Shown here piece after piece: positions 7,044-14,298 of a stretch of 23,197 nucleotides of DNA (the first letter of the stretch is position 1; the number at the start of each line of letters is the position of its first letter). Source of the DNA: Treponema sp. (GTDB taxonomy: Bacteria > Spirochaetota > Spirochaetia > Treponematales > Rectinemataceae); NCBI GenBank assembly GCA_017849315.1, contig JAFIHQ010000159.1, positions 1 through 23,197 of the forward strand, in the 5' to 3' direction. Position numbers and translations under genes: made by a program. The notes under the pieces were generated by a model. That model was not told the origin of the DNA, did no database searches, and saw only the letters and a program-made list of their open reading frames with translations.

Positions 7044-7062
7044 GCGCTTATGAGGAGGTCAG

Positions 7063-7677
7063 TTGGCAGACAAGGATTTGCGGATCAATGAACAAATCCG
7101 CGTTCGAGAAGTGCGGCTTATCGATGAAAAAGGTGAGCAGCGAGGTATTATACCGACGCTCGAGGCTATCAAAATAGCCCGCGAGGCAGGTTTGGACCTT
7201 GTTGAAGTGGCCCCACAGTCGATACCGCCTGTTTGTAAGCTTCTGAATTACGGCAAGTATAAGTTTGAGCAGGAGAAAAAGGTCAAGGATGCGAAAAAGC
7301 ATGTAAAGACCACCGAAATCAAAGAAATTCGCATGCAGCCAAAAATTGCAGAGCACGATCTGGATTTTAAGGCAGAGCATATCAGGAATTTCCTTGTTGC
7401 GGGCTATAAGGTCAAGGTGACGATCCGCTTCCGAGGCCGTGAGCTGGCGCACACTGAGATTGGGCAGGATATCCTCAACAAGATTCTTGCTAAGCTCGAT
7501 GGCTACTACATCGTGGAGAAGCCTCCCCTTATGGAAGGCAGATTCATGTCGATGGTTCTCCAGCCCAAGGCATCCATAATCAAAAAACAGCCGGTTTCCG
7601 AAGCTTTGGCCGCTGACACAGAAGCCGCTGACACAGAAGTTGAAGATGACGATGATGACAATGATGACGAGATCTGA
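7063..7677 (+). CDS. infC: Translation initiation factor IF-3
   Basis: IF-3 binds the 30S subunit, keeps it apart from 50S and checks the start codon-initiator tRNA pairing. The N-domain begins with LRINEQIRVREVRLIDEKGEQ and runs into PPVCKLLNYGKYKFEQ; the basic linker and the C-domain (KIAEHDLDFKAEHIRNFL, TIRFRGRELAH, KPPLMEGRFM) follow. The start is TTG at 7063 with AGGAGG four bases upstream. A non-ATG start for infC is known in E. coli (AUU) and serves autoregulation, so the TTG here may be functional. The protein is 204 residues, about 20-25 longer than usual, because of an acidic tail (AADTE repeats, then an Asp/Glu run) encoded partly by a perfect 15-bp duplication. It heads the conserved infC-rpmI-rplT operon. 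Confidence 0.96.
   Translation: MADKDLRINEQIRVREVRLIDEKGEQRGIIPTLEAIKIAREAGLDLVEVAPQSIPPVCKLLNYGKYKFEQEKKVKDAKKHVKTTEIKEIRMQPKIAEHDLDFKAEHIRNFLVAGYKVKVTIRFRGRELAHTEIGQDILNKILAKLDGYYIVEKPPLMEGRFMSMVLQPKASIIKKQPVSEALAADTEAADTEVEDDDDDNDDEI
7609..7638 (+). repeat. Two perfect 15-bp tandem copies in the infC tail
   Basis: The unit GCCGCTGACACAGAA occurs twice back to back and encodes AADTE-AADTE in the acidic C-terminal extension of IF-3. It is in frame, so gain or loss of a unit changes only tail length. Confidence 0.85.
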
Positions 7678-7705
7678 GCGATTGTCGCAAAAAGGATGGT
7701 AGAGC

Positions 7706-7906
7706 ATGCCCAAGATGAAGACAAAAAAGGCGGCCAGCAAGCGCTTTAGTTTGACCGCAAGCGGAAAAGTAAAATACAAGAAAATGAATCTCCGCCATAT
7801 CTTGACCAAAAAGACCACGAAGCGAAAGAGAAATCTGCGCAAACCAGGCTTTGTCGATGCCGGTCCTGTGCATCAGATCAAGAAAAAGCTCTTGCCCAAT
7901 GGTTGA
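7706..7906 (+). CDS. rpmI: 50S ribosomal protein L35
   Basis: The 66-residue, very basic protein has the full L35 pattern: start MPKMKTKKAASKRF, then TASGKVKYKK, RHILTKKTTKRKRNLRK and the C-terminal IKKKLLPNG. L35 is a small component of the large subunit. The gene sits 28 bp after infC and 27 bp before rplT, with an AGGATGG-like ribosome site upstream, in the standard operon order. Length and motifs are normal. Confidence 0.97.
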   Translation: MPKMKTKKAASKRFSLTASGKVKYKKMNLRHILTKKTTKRKRNLRKPGFVDAGPVHQIKKKLLPNG

Positions 7907-7933
7907 GCCGGAACGGAATAGAGGAGAATATAC

Positions 7934-8293
7934 ATGTCTAGAGCAGTAGATGGTACCAAGCGGAAAGATCACCGCAAAAAGATACTCAAAGTCGCAAAAG
8001 GCTATTGGGGCAGACGCCATTCCAACTTCAAAGTTGCTAAAGACGCGGTTGCCAAAGCTCAGTACGACGCATACAAAGACAGGCGCGATAGAAAAGGTGA
8101 TTTCCGCAATCTCTGGATTGCCAGAATCAACGCGGCATGCAGGGCACAAGACATTACCTACAGCCGCTTTATCGAAGGCCTCAACAAAGCCGGCATTGTG
8201 ATGAACCGAAAGGTGCTTGCCGATGTTGCGGTTAGGGATCCAGAGGCTTTTAGCGCAATAGTAGAAAAGGCAAAAGCAGCCTTACAGGCATAA
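7934..8293 (+). CDS. rplT: 50S ribosomal protein L20
   Basis: The 119-residue protein matches L20 over its whole length: basic N-terminal tail (SRAVDGTKRKDHRKKILKVAKGYWGRR), the helix around YKDRRDRKGDFRNLWIARINAACR, and the globular end (YSRFIEGLNKAGIVMNRKVLADVAVRDPEAF). L20 binds 23S rRNA early in 50S assembly and in several bacteria represses its own operon. GAGGAGA at 7921-7927 precedes the ATG. The next gene starts only 3 bp after the stop, so L20 is co-transcribed with the division-type genes that follow. Confidence 0.97.
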   Translation: MSRAVDGTKRKDHRKKILKVAKGYWGRRHSNFKVAKDAVAKAQYDAYKDRRDRKGDFRNLWIARINAACRAQDITYSRFIEGLNKAGIVMNRKVLADVAVRDPEAFSAIVEKAKAALQA

Positions 8294-8296
8294 ACA

Positions 8297-9016
8297 ATGG
8301 TAAGCCTCGAGCAAATCCACGCCTTGGAGGCGCGAGTAGAAAAAGCGGTTACGCTCATAGAAAAGCTACGCAAGGAAAACGCCGTCCTCGAACAGAACCT
8401 CATGGAGGTGTCGCGTTCCGAAGAGCAGACCAAAGCCGCGTATGCAGAGCTCGAGCGCAAAGCAGGTGCATCTATTCGGCAGGCTTCCGAGTCGGCTGCC
8501 CAGATAGAGGAATTGCAGGCGCGGGTCAAAGAAGCCGAGCAAAAGGCCAAGGACGCCGAATTGCGAGCAGCCGAATCTCAGGAAAGGGCAGCTGCATTCG
8601 AGCGCAAAGCCAATGTCGCCGAGGCGGAAGCAGCCACTTACAGGGAGCGGGCGTTAGCAGCCGAGCATCGCGTCAGCGAATTGGAAGCCCGAGCGGAAGA
8701 TCTTAAGAAAGAGCAGGCCAGGATAGAAGAAGGGCTTGTCCATGCATTAGACAAGTTGGATGCCTTTGAGGACATGGTGATGGGTATGAACCCTGCGGCT
8801 CCAGAGGCATCTAGCTCGCAGCTATCGGGGCTATCGGGTAAAGCAGAACCCTCGGAACCATCAGGTTTTGAGCTTTCTAGCGGTGAAGAAGACCAAAGTG
8901 GCGAGTCACAATTGATCAGGGAACAAAAGGTGGAGGCGGCTGAAGATTCCCTGTCGGCCCCTGCGTCCCAGGAGGACACGTTTCACGGAGAAGAAAATGA
9001 GCTCGACATTTTCTAA
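8297..9016 (+). CDS. Coiled-coil protein, ZapB-like by context
   Basis: Of 239 residues, about 1-165 form a charged Ala/Glu/Lys/Arg heptad pattern typical of a long coiled coil, starting with LEQIHALEARVEKAVTLIEKLRKEN. The rest is a Ser/Glu/Gly-rich, probably disordered acidic tail ending in EENELDIF. There is no signal peptide or membrane segment. The gene starts 3 bp after rplT and overlaps zapA by 20 bp. A coiled-coil partner directly before zapA suggests a Z-ring accessory protein, like ZapB, which binds ZapA in E. coli; however this protein is much longer than the ~80-residue E. coli ZapB and the similarity may only be heptad composition. Function is therefore inferred from position. Confidence 0.7.
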   Translation: MVSLEQIHALEARVEKAVTLIEKLRKENAVLEQNLMEVSRSEEQTKAAYAELERKAGASIRQASESAAQIEELQARVKEAEQKAKDAELRAAESQERAAAFERKANVAEAEAATYRERALAAEHRVSELEARAEDLKKEQARIEEGLVHALDKLDAFEDMVMGMNPAAPEASSSQLSGLSGKAEPSEPSGFELSSGEEDQSGESQLIREQKVEAAEDSLSAPASQEDTFHGEENELDIF

Positions 9017-9323
9017 TGTCGACAAGGCTGCGACTCACACGATTCCTATCGAAATCTTTGGAGTTTCTTTCACCATCAGAACAGATGAAGACGAAGACTA
9101 TATTCACGCACTGGTTTCTGAATTGAAGGAACGGCTTTCTAAAGTCTCTGGCCAAATGAAAGTCGTGGATCCTTTGAAGCTTTCTCTTATAACAAATCTC
9201 CTTACACTGGACGAAATGCATCAGAAGAGTGGGCAAAAAGAGAAGGCTCAGGTGTCTAAAGACTACGAAGCAGGGAACCTTCTAGACTCGCTTGATAAAC
9301 GCCTGGGGGAGTTGGGGCTCTAG
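8997..9323 (+). CDS. zapA: Cell division protein ZapA
   Basis: ZapA binds and crosslinks FtsZ filaments at mid-cell. The 108-residue length is typical. The N-terminal strand pair (IPIEIFGVSFTIRTDEDEDYIHALVSELKERLSKV) is the ZapA head domain, and the long helix that follows (LKLSLITNLLTLDEMHQK onward) is the tetramer coiled coil. ATG 8997 lies 20 bp inside the end of the upstream coiled-coil gene, with GGAG about eight bases before it, so the two are probably translationally coupled. I judge the family match good but it rests on pattern, since ZapA sequences are divergent. Confidence 0.82.
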   Translation: MSSTFSNVDKAATHTIPIEIFGVSFTIRTDEDEDYIHALVSELKERLSKVSGQMKVVDPLKLSLITNLLTLDEMHQKSGQKEKAQVSKDYEAGNLLDSLDKRLGELGL

Positions 9324-9355
9324 CCCATAGCTTAAGGTAGGATTGGGAGCGGTAT

Positions 9356-9550
9356 ATGATTATTCCTTTGGAAAAACTTATAAACTATAACGACAACGCG
9401 TACGAGCTTGCGGTTGCAATGACGAAACGGGCCTATCAGCTTGCTGTGCTCAAGGGGCCAGAAGTGGAGAAGAACAATGGCAAGGTTGTGTCCTTGGCCG
9501 CACAGCAGATCTTTGAAAAGACCATTGAGTACAAATTCATCCAGAGCTAA
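9356..9550 (+). CDS. rpoZ: RNA polymerase omega subunit-like protein
   Basis: The 64-residue protein carries the omega core: PLEKL at the start, N-AYELAVAMTKRAYQLA (compare the family pattern NRFELVLVAAKRARQL), a variable turn, then VVSLAAQQIFEKTIEY for the second helix. Omega helps fold and assemble the beta' subunit of RNA polymerase. The protein is slightly shorter than E. coli omega and lacks an extended C-terminus. A GGGAG-like ribosome site lies 6 nt upstream of ATG 9356. It sits 32 bp after zapA, and its end overlaps the probable miaA start, so it belongs to the same run of genes. A divergent omega is the best call; I see no competing family. Confidence 0.8.
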   Translation: MIIPLEKLINYNDNAYELAVAMTKRAYQLAVLKGPEVEKNNGKVVSLAAQQIFEKTIEYKFIQS

Positions 9551-10502
9551 GGTTTTGGTCCTTGCCGGACCAACTGCGGTAGGAAAAACGGAGCTCCTCG
9601 CCAAGACATTTGGCGCGGAAGCTCCTATTTTTTTGTCTGACAATCCAGCCGTGTGGAGTTATCTGCGTGGGGCGGAAATTGTCAGTGCCGATTGTTTCCA
9701 GGCGTACAGAGGTATGGACATTGGTACCGCCAAGCCTGATGCGGGACTCCGCAAAATCCTGCCACATCATCTCATCGATTTTCTCGATCCAGACCAGCAA
9801 TATACTGCAGGTGATTTTGTACGAATGGCCGATAATACCTGCAATGAGCTGTGGTCGCGGGGCTGTTTACCGGTGGTTTCTGGCGGAACTGGCTTTTACC
9901 TGCGCAACTTTATCTGTGGCCCGGCTTCTGGGCCAGCTTCGGATCCCGAAATCCGAAATGCTGTGCAGCAGGAACTCCGAGAGAAAGGGGTCGATTCCCT
10001 GCGCGCTGAATTGGCAACAGCCGATGCCTTGGCCTTGTCACGTATTGCCTACAAGGACACCTATAGACTCACGCGTGCGGTCGAAATACTGAGGGCGACT
10101 GGAAGGCCACCATCGGTTTTTGCCCCTTCCAAGACGCCACGGGACAAATTTGATTTCCTGGTATTGGGCCTCCGGCGATCCAGGGAAGAGCTCAACGCGC
10201 GTATTGAGCACCGCGTCGACCTCATGTTCGAACATGGCCTGGCTGAAGAGGTGGCAAGCCTTATCGCCAGGGGTTATGACCTTGAAAGTCCCGGGATGCA
10301 GGCCATTGGCTACAAAGAATTCTTGACCATGCCTGGCGCAAGCGCAGAGGAGCTAAAAAAGGCCATAGTCCTTCATACGCGGCAATACGCCAAACGCCAA
10401 ATGACGTTTTTTAGGCCCCTTCCAGATATAGTTTGGATTGGTCCATCTACTTCGGAGTTACAGGAACACCTGGGGCGCTTTCTTGGCCGCGGGAGCGATT
10501 AG
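9525..10502 (+). CDS. miaA: tRNA dimethylallyltransferase MiaA
   Basis: MiaA transfers a dimethylallyl group to N6 of A37 in tRNAs reading U-starting codons. I chose TTG 9525, which gives 325 residues and puts the P-loop GPTAVGKTE (K21) where the family has it; it overlaps rpoZ by 26 bp. ATG 9477, with GGAG seven bases upstream, is an alternative that adds 16 residues of unfamiliar sequence. Other motifs: DCFQAYRGMDIGTAKP (D56; usual form DSxQxYRGMDIGTAKP), PHHLIDFLDP, SGGTGFYLRNF, DTYRLTRAVEILRATGRPPS, AIGYKEF and TRQYAKRQMTFFR. Between the P-loop and D56 there are about 16 extra residues compared with E. coli MiaA (around FLSDNPAVWSYLRG), a likely lineage-specific insertion. Confidence 0.95.
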   Translation: MSTNSSRAKVLVLAGPTAVGKTELLAKTFGAEAPIFLSDNPAVWSYLRGAEIVSADCFQAYRGMDIGTAKPDAGLRKILPHHLIDFLDPDQQYTAGDFVRMADNTCNELWSRGCLPVVSGGTGFYLRNFICGPASGPASDPEIRNAVQQELREKGVDSLRAELATADALALSRIAYKDTYRLTRAVEILRATGRPPSVFAPSKTPRDKFDFLVLGLRRSREELNARIEHRVDLMFEHGLAEEVASLIARGYDLESPGMQAIGYKEFLTMPGASAEELKKAIVLHTRQYAKRQMTFFRPLPDIVWIGPSTSELQEHLGRFLGRGSD

Positions 10503-10532
10503 GGCGATCAGAACGATTCTGGCTAGCCCGAC

Positions 10533-10561
10533 TTGTCCTTCCTATAACCCTCCGATATACT
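10533..10561 (+). promoter_or_regulatory. Candidate promoter, nearly leaderless, for the small membrane protein
   Basis: TTGTCC (10533-10538), a 17-bp spacer and TATACT (10556-10561) stand only 9 nt before the ATG at 10571. There is no Shine-Dalgarno sequence in between, so the mRNA would have almost no leader. Confidence 0.45.
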
Positions 10562-10570
10562 CCCTTTGCG

Positions 10571-11053
10571 ATGAGTATAACCACGTTGCTTTGGACGGCT
10601 CTTTTGTCCGTCCTTCCAATTTCCGAACTGCGCGGAGCAATACCCTATGCCGTAATACGTGGCGTGGGTGTTTTACCTGCAACACTCCTTTCGATCTTAT
10701 TTAACGCCCTCGTGCCCATCATTGTCTATATATTCCTGGCGACTCTCCATAAACTCTTGTATAAGTGGAATGCGTATAAGTCCTTTTTTGACAGAACCGT
10801 GGAGCGGGCGCGGAGAAAAGTGCACGAGAACATAGAAAAATACGGCTACTGGGGCTTGATGATCTTCGTTGCCATTCCATTGCCGGTCACTGGTGCATGG
10901 ACAGGAACGCTAGGAGCGTGGATCCTTGGTATGGACAAAAAACGTGCTACGCTTGCGATAATCGGCGGAGTAGCGACTGCTGGCATCGTCGTCGGTATTC
11001 TCGTGGCCATTCTGGGGGCCGGTGCTAAATCGATCTTCTTTAAAGCCGTCTGA
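10571..11053 (+). CDS. Small integral membrane protein, small multidrug export (Sm_multidrug_ex) family
   Basis: The 160-residue protein has an N-terminal hydrophobic segment ending in the family signature PISELRGAIPYAV, a second membrane segment (ATLLSILFNALVPIIVYIFLATL), a basic cytoplasmic loop (about residues 65-95), a segment with IPLPVTGAWTGTLGAWILGM, and a last C-terminal membrane helix. This matches proteins annotated as COG2426/Sm_multidrug_ex, whose export role is, to my knowledge, not well proven; the paired hairpins and G-A-W motif recall small DedA-like membrane proteins. The frame is open upstream, but the first sensible start is ATG 10571. No ribosome site is visible; see the promoter entry. 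It lies 68 bp after miaA and 69 bp before the helicase gene. Confidence 0.75.
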   Translation: MSITTLLWTALLSVLPISELRGAIPYAVIRGVGVLPATLLSILFNALVPIIVYIFLATLHKLLYKWNAYKSFFDRTVERARRKVHENIEKYGYWGLMIFVAIPLPVTGAWTGTLGAWILGMDKKRATLAIIGGVATAGIVVGILVAILGAGAKSIFFKAV

Positions 11054-11122
11054 CGGATCTTGCGAATATCAAGTTTTGAACTGCGAAATAATATTGAACA
11101 CCACTGAAGACAACTGAACATC

Positions 11123-13177
11123 ATGGAATATGACTTTGCCTCAAATTTGGATCCTGAACAATATAAAGCTGTTATGACAACTGAGGGGCCACTTCTCATT
11201 ATAGCTGGGGCCGGCTCAGGAAAGACTCGCGTGATTACGTATCGGATCGCGAAACTTCTTGCGGACGGCGTATCGCAAGACTCTATCCTTGCGCTCACCT
11301 TCACCAACAAAGCAGCCAAGGAAATGGCGGACAGGGCTCGCAAGCTTGTGGGGTTACCTCTGAAAAACCTCATGGTCAGCACCTTTCACTCATTTGGCGC
11401 CTGGTTTTTGCGCAAAGAGATTCATCGTCTGGGCTGGAAGAACAACTTCACCATCTATGATGAACAAGACCGCATCCACGCTATAAAGGAGTCCGCAAGG
11501 GACTTGGGCCTTGTTGTGGCGGATCTGGACGCGGCAAAGGTGGCCGATGCTTTTTCCAAAGGGGAAACGGCAGCGTACAGCACACTCTACGCGGAGTATC
11601 GAAGAACCCTAAAAATATACAATGCAGTAGATTTTGACGACCTCATAAGCCTGCCGTTACAAATCCTTACAGAATTCCCGGAAGTCGCCAGAAGTTTGCA
11701 AAATCGATTCCGCTATGTAATGATCGACGAATTTCAGGATACTTCGCTTCAGCAGTATGAACTCATCCATAGTTTTGCGCCCCACAACATCTGCGTGGTA
11801 GGAGACGACGATCAGTCGATCTACTCGTGGCGGGGCGCCAACTTTGGCAATATAGAGAAGTTCGAGCGCGATTTCCCAGATTTAGTCGAGATAAAACTTG
11901 AACGCAACTATCGTTCCACATCGACAATACTCGATGCAGCCAACGCGTTGATTTCTCACAACGTTAAGAGGAAAAAGAAGAACCTTTGGTCGCCGGATGA
12001 CAAAAAGGGCATTCCAATTGTCGTGAATGCCCTGGAAGACGAAGTGGAAGAGGCGAGGGCCATCATTGAGCGAATGCGGCAGCTCCGAATTGCCGAAGGC
12101 TTTCAGTGGGACTCATTTGGAATCCTGGTGCGAACAAATTATCAGTCGCGCGAGATCGAAGAGGAGCTCATGGAGGCAGGAATTCCTTATAGAACTGCAG
12201 GCGGCCCTTCGTTCTATCAACGCCGTGAGGTCAAGGACATGCTTGCATACTTGAAGCTGTGTGCTAACCCTGACGACGATATCAGTGCGCTGCGCGTGCT
12301 CAATGTGCCGCGAAGGGGAATAGGCAGAGCCGGTATCGAAAAAATCACGGGTATGAGCCGCAGCGGCAATATTTCGATTCACGAGGCTGCATCTCGCATC
12401 GCCAAGTCACCAGACTTTGATGCACAAAGCAAGCCCGTCAAAGCGATTTGCGAATTCTTCGAGTATATAGAAGCGTTGCGCGAAAGAATCTTGTCCAGAA
12501 AGAGGCCACTTTCAGCCTGCCTGCGGGAGATGGTGACTGAAATAGGGTATTGGCAATATCTTCTTGAAGAATATAAAAGCCAGGACAAAACCGCAGCATG
12601 GAAATATCACAGTGTGGAATTGTTGGCAAGCTCGATCGAACGGTGGGAACGCGACCCCGAAACCTTCGATTCGGGGCTTTTTGCATATCTTAATCGCATT
12701 GCTCTTCTGACACGCGACGAAGCAGACGATACGGAAGGCAAAGTGAGCCTTCTTACAATTCACGCAGCAAAAGGGCTCGAATTCGATGTGGTTTTTATCC
12801 CCGGCTGCGAAGACGGAATCCTGCCACACGCCAAGTCGTTAGAGTTGCCGGATGAGGATGCAGAAGATGCCAAAAGCCCGCGCGCAGAAACACCCAATGC
12901 GAGTTCGGGCAAGAACGAGATAGATCCTTCTGGGCTTGAGGAGGAGCGGCGACTATTCTATGTTGCCCTCACCAGGGCACGAAAACGGCTTTTTTTGAGT
13001 CACTGTTGCACGCGGAGCAAACGTGGTCAGATCTATGATACAAAACCCTCTCCCTTCCTGGCTGAGTTACCTGCGCAAACCATCGTTGATGGCGGAGTCG
13101 AGAATAAGACTTCTGAGCGGACAGAAGAAGAATTAAGGCGCGAAATGCTTGCCAGGATGCGCGCAAAGTTCCTGTGA
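11123..13177 (+). CDS. UvrD/Rep/PcrA-type superfamily 1A DNA helicase
   Basis: This is a 3'-5' ATP-dependent DNA helicase for repair or replication restart. The motifs appear in order: Q-motif LDPEQYKAV, motif I GAGSGKT (K34), Ia LTFTNKAAKEM, TFHSFGAWFLR, motif II DEFQD (about 202-206), motif III GDDDQSIYSWRGA, motif IV ERNYRSTSTIL, motif V LLTIHAAKGLEFDVVF and motif VI EERRLFYVALTRARKRL. At 684 residues it is close to Rep; it stops soon after motif VI plus a short tail, lacking the long C-terminal domain of PcrA/UvrD that binds RNA polymerase. About 30 acidic, low-complexity residues are inserted just before motif VI (around DEDAEDAKSPRAETP). No strong ribosome site precedes ATG 11123. I cannot tell Rep from PcrA with certainty. 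Confidence 0.93.
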   Translation: MEYDFASNLDPEQYKAVMTTEGPLLIIAGAGSGKTRVITYRIAKLLADGVSQDSILALTFTNKAAKEMADRARKLVGLPLKNLMVSTFHSFGAWFLRKEIHRLGWKNNFTIYDEQDRIHAIKESARDLGLVVADLDAAKVADAFSKGETAAYSTLYAEYRRTLKIYNAVDFDDLISLPLQILTEFPEVARSLQNRFRYVMIDEFQDTSLQQYELIHSFAPHNICVVGDDDQSIYSWRGANFGNIEKFERDFPDLVEIKLERNYRSTSTILDAANALISHNVKRKKKNLWSPDDKKGIPIVVNALEDEVEEARAIIERMRQLRIAEGFQWDSFGILVRTNYQSREIEEELMEAGIPYRTAGGPSFYQRREVKDMLAYLKLCANPDDDISALRVLNVPRRGIGRAGIEKITGMSRSGNISIHEAASRIAKSPDFDAQSKPVKAICEFFEYIEALRERILSRKRPLSACLREMVTEIGYWQYLLEEYKSQDKTAAWKYHSVELLASSIERWERDPETFDSGLFAYLNRIALLTRDEADDTEGKVSLLTIHAAKGLEFDVVFIPGCEDGILPHAKSLELPDEDAEDAKSPRAETPNASSGKNEIDPSGLEEERRLFYVALTRARKRLFLSHCCTRSKRGQIYDTKPSPFLAELPAQTIVDGGVENKTSERTEEELRREMLARMRAKFL

Positions 13178-13228
13178 GTTTTTCTCCATAAGTTTTCTAG
13201 ATTCTGTAAGCTGCTTCGTTTTCTTAGG

Positions 13229-14203
13229 CTACTGAGAGAGTTTGATCCATGTTAGTTCATGCTTGTTGTGCCAAAGATGGACAACCCGAGAGCCAGGAAT
13301 AGCTGCAAAACGGTCTGTAGTTGCCTTGTCAAACCTCGCGCCTTGCATCTTGATTGTGCACACAAAGTTCTTGGCCATGCCAGAATCAAGCCATTTCTGG
13401 ACCCATGCTAAAAGTGCCGGCGGATAACAGATCACGTCCGAGAAAAGCCAATCCACAGGGCCCAAATCCTCAGGCGCAAGGGTAAAAGCGTCGTGTGCAA
13501 CATAGGTGACGTGAGGATTGCTCATAAGGGAGCCCTCAAGGGGAGCTCTATCTATGGAAATCACTTCGGCCCCCAAGTTTGCAAGCACCCAAGTCCAGCC
13601 CCCTGGACTTGCTCCGGCGTCCAGGCAACGATCTCCAGGCGAAGGCACTTTCCCCGCCAATTCCAAAGCCTCCCAAAGCTTGCGATAGGCACGCGACGGG
13701 GGGCCTTCTCGATCTTCGGCAAAGTGGACCTCGCCGTTGGGAAATGGGCTCGAGCATTCAGCCGAACCAAGCAAGAGATGTTCATCGAGCAAGGTAAAGG
13801 CACCCATTGGCGCCTTGGGAAGTTCAAAAGGGAATTCTTTGGGTTTGTTTGAGATTTGTGGTAGAGCGTCTTCTATCAACGCGACTCTGCGATAAAGCCG
13901 CGTTGGACAGGCTGCCCAATTGCGTTGAATAGACTTAAGCTGCCGAGCAGCCTGTGAGATCGAATCGAATTCCAACAGAAAAGGTTTTTCCCATATATTT
14001 CGAGTCCAGTAAACGTGTTCCATTGGCAGCGCAGTGTTTGGTGCTTGTTGATCATGTTGCCGGTCGATAGCCTTATCCTGTACATCGGTGCGCCAACGAC
14101 TGACGAGGTCCCCGTCGATTCTCGTGTAGTCAGGGACTTCTTGTAGAAGTTCATTCAAGAAGCCATAGGCCGCATGGTATACCTTGCCATCCAGATAGTG
14201 CAT
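13229..14203 (-). CDS. rlmM: RlmM-like 23S rRNA ribose 2'-O-methyltransferase
   Basis: The C-terminal half is an RrmJ/FtsJ-fold SAM methyltransferase: motif I CLDAGASPGGWTW (from about residue 193), the acidic motif II end in ISIDRAPL, then VDWLFSDVICYPP, CTIKMQG and HELTWIKL. D256, K285 and E316 look like three of the four K-D-K-E catalytic residues of 2'-O-methyltransferases. The layout VDWL-x-SDV with PP and WL-x-SG matches E. coli RlmM (C2498 of 23S rRNA) better than RrmJ. The N-terminal ~150 residues would correspond to the RlmM RNA-binding region but are poorly conserved by eye. Length 324 is shorter than E. coli RlmM (366). A site AGGAT lies 8 nt upstream of the ATG. It is divergent from the HD gene and convergent with the helicase gene. 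Target base is inferred. Confidence 0.75.
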   Translation of the reverse strand: MHYLDGKVYHAAYGFLNELLQEVPDYTRIDGDLVSRWRTDVQDKAIDRQHDQQAPNTALPMEHVYWTRNIWEKPFLLEFDSISQAARQLKSIQRNWAACPTRLYRRVALIEDALPQISNKPKEFPFELPKAPMGAFTLLDEHLLLGSAECSSPFPNGEVHFAEDREGPPSRAYRKLWEALELAGKVPSPGDRCLDAGASPGGWTWVLANLGAEVISIDRAPLEGSLMSNPHVTYVAHDAFTLAPEDLGPVDWLFSDVICYPPALLAWVQKWLDSGMAKNFVCTIKMQGARFDKATTDRFAAIPGSRVVHLWHNKHELTWIKLSQ

Positions 14204-14276
14204 AAGGGAATCCTAGCATTTTGCCCCGCACACCGACAATGCCACGCAAAAAGCAGGATCTCGGATTGTACCCCGC

Positions 14277-14298
14277 ATCGTACCTATATCGTACCTAC
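14277..14298. repeat. Two 11-bp direct repeats in the divergent rlmM/HD intergenic region
   Basis: ATCGTACCTAT and ATCGTACCTAC stand back to back, followed by a third partial ATCG. The 11-bp period is about one helical turn, so two protein units could bind on one face of the DNA. No function is known. Confidence 0.5.

Noticed and set aside
7677..7697. Short GCGA-TTG-TCGC hairpin between infC and rpmI
   Set aside because: Only 4 bp of stem and followed by an A-run rather than a T-run on the coding strand, so it is not a terminator.
9441..9524. miaA start at the first possible codon of the open frame
   Set aside because: The added residues are read out of frame through rpoZ and look like shadow coding; a start near 9525 gives the normal MiaA N-terminus.
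13178..13228. Possible terminator between the helicase and RlmM-like genes
   Set aside because: T-rich patches exist but no stem of useful length precedes them on either strand.
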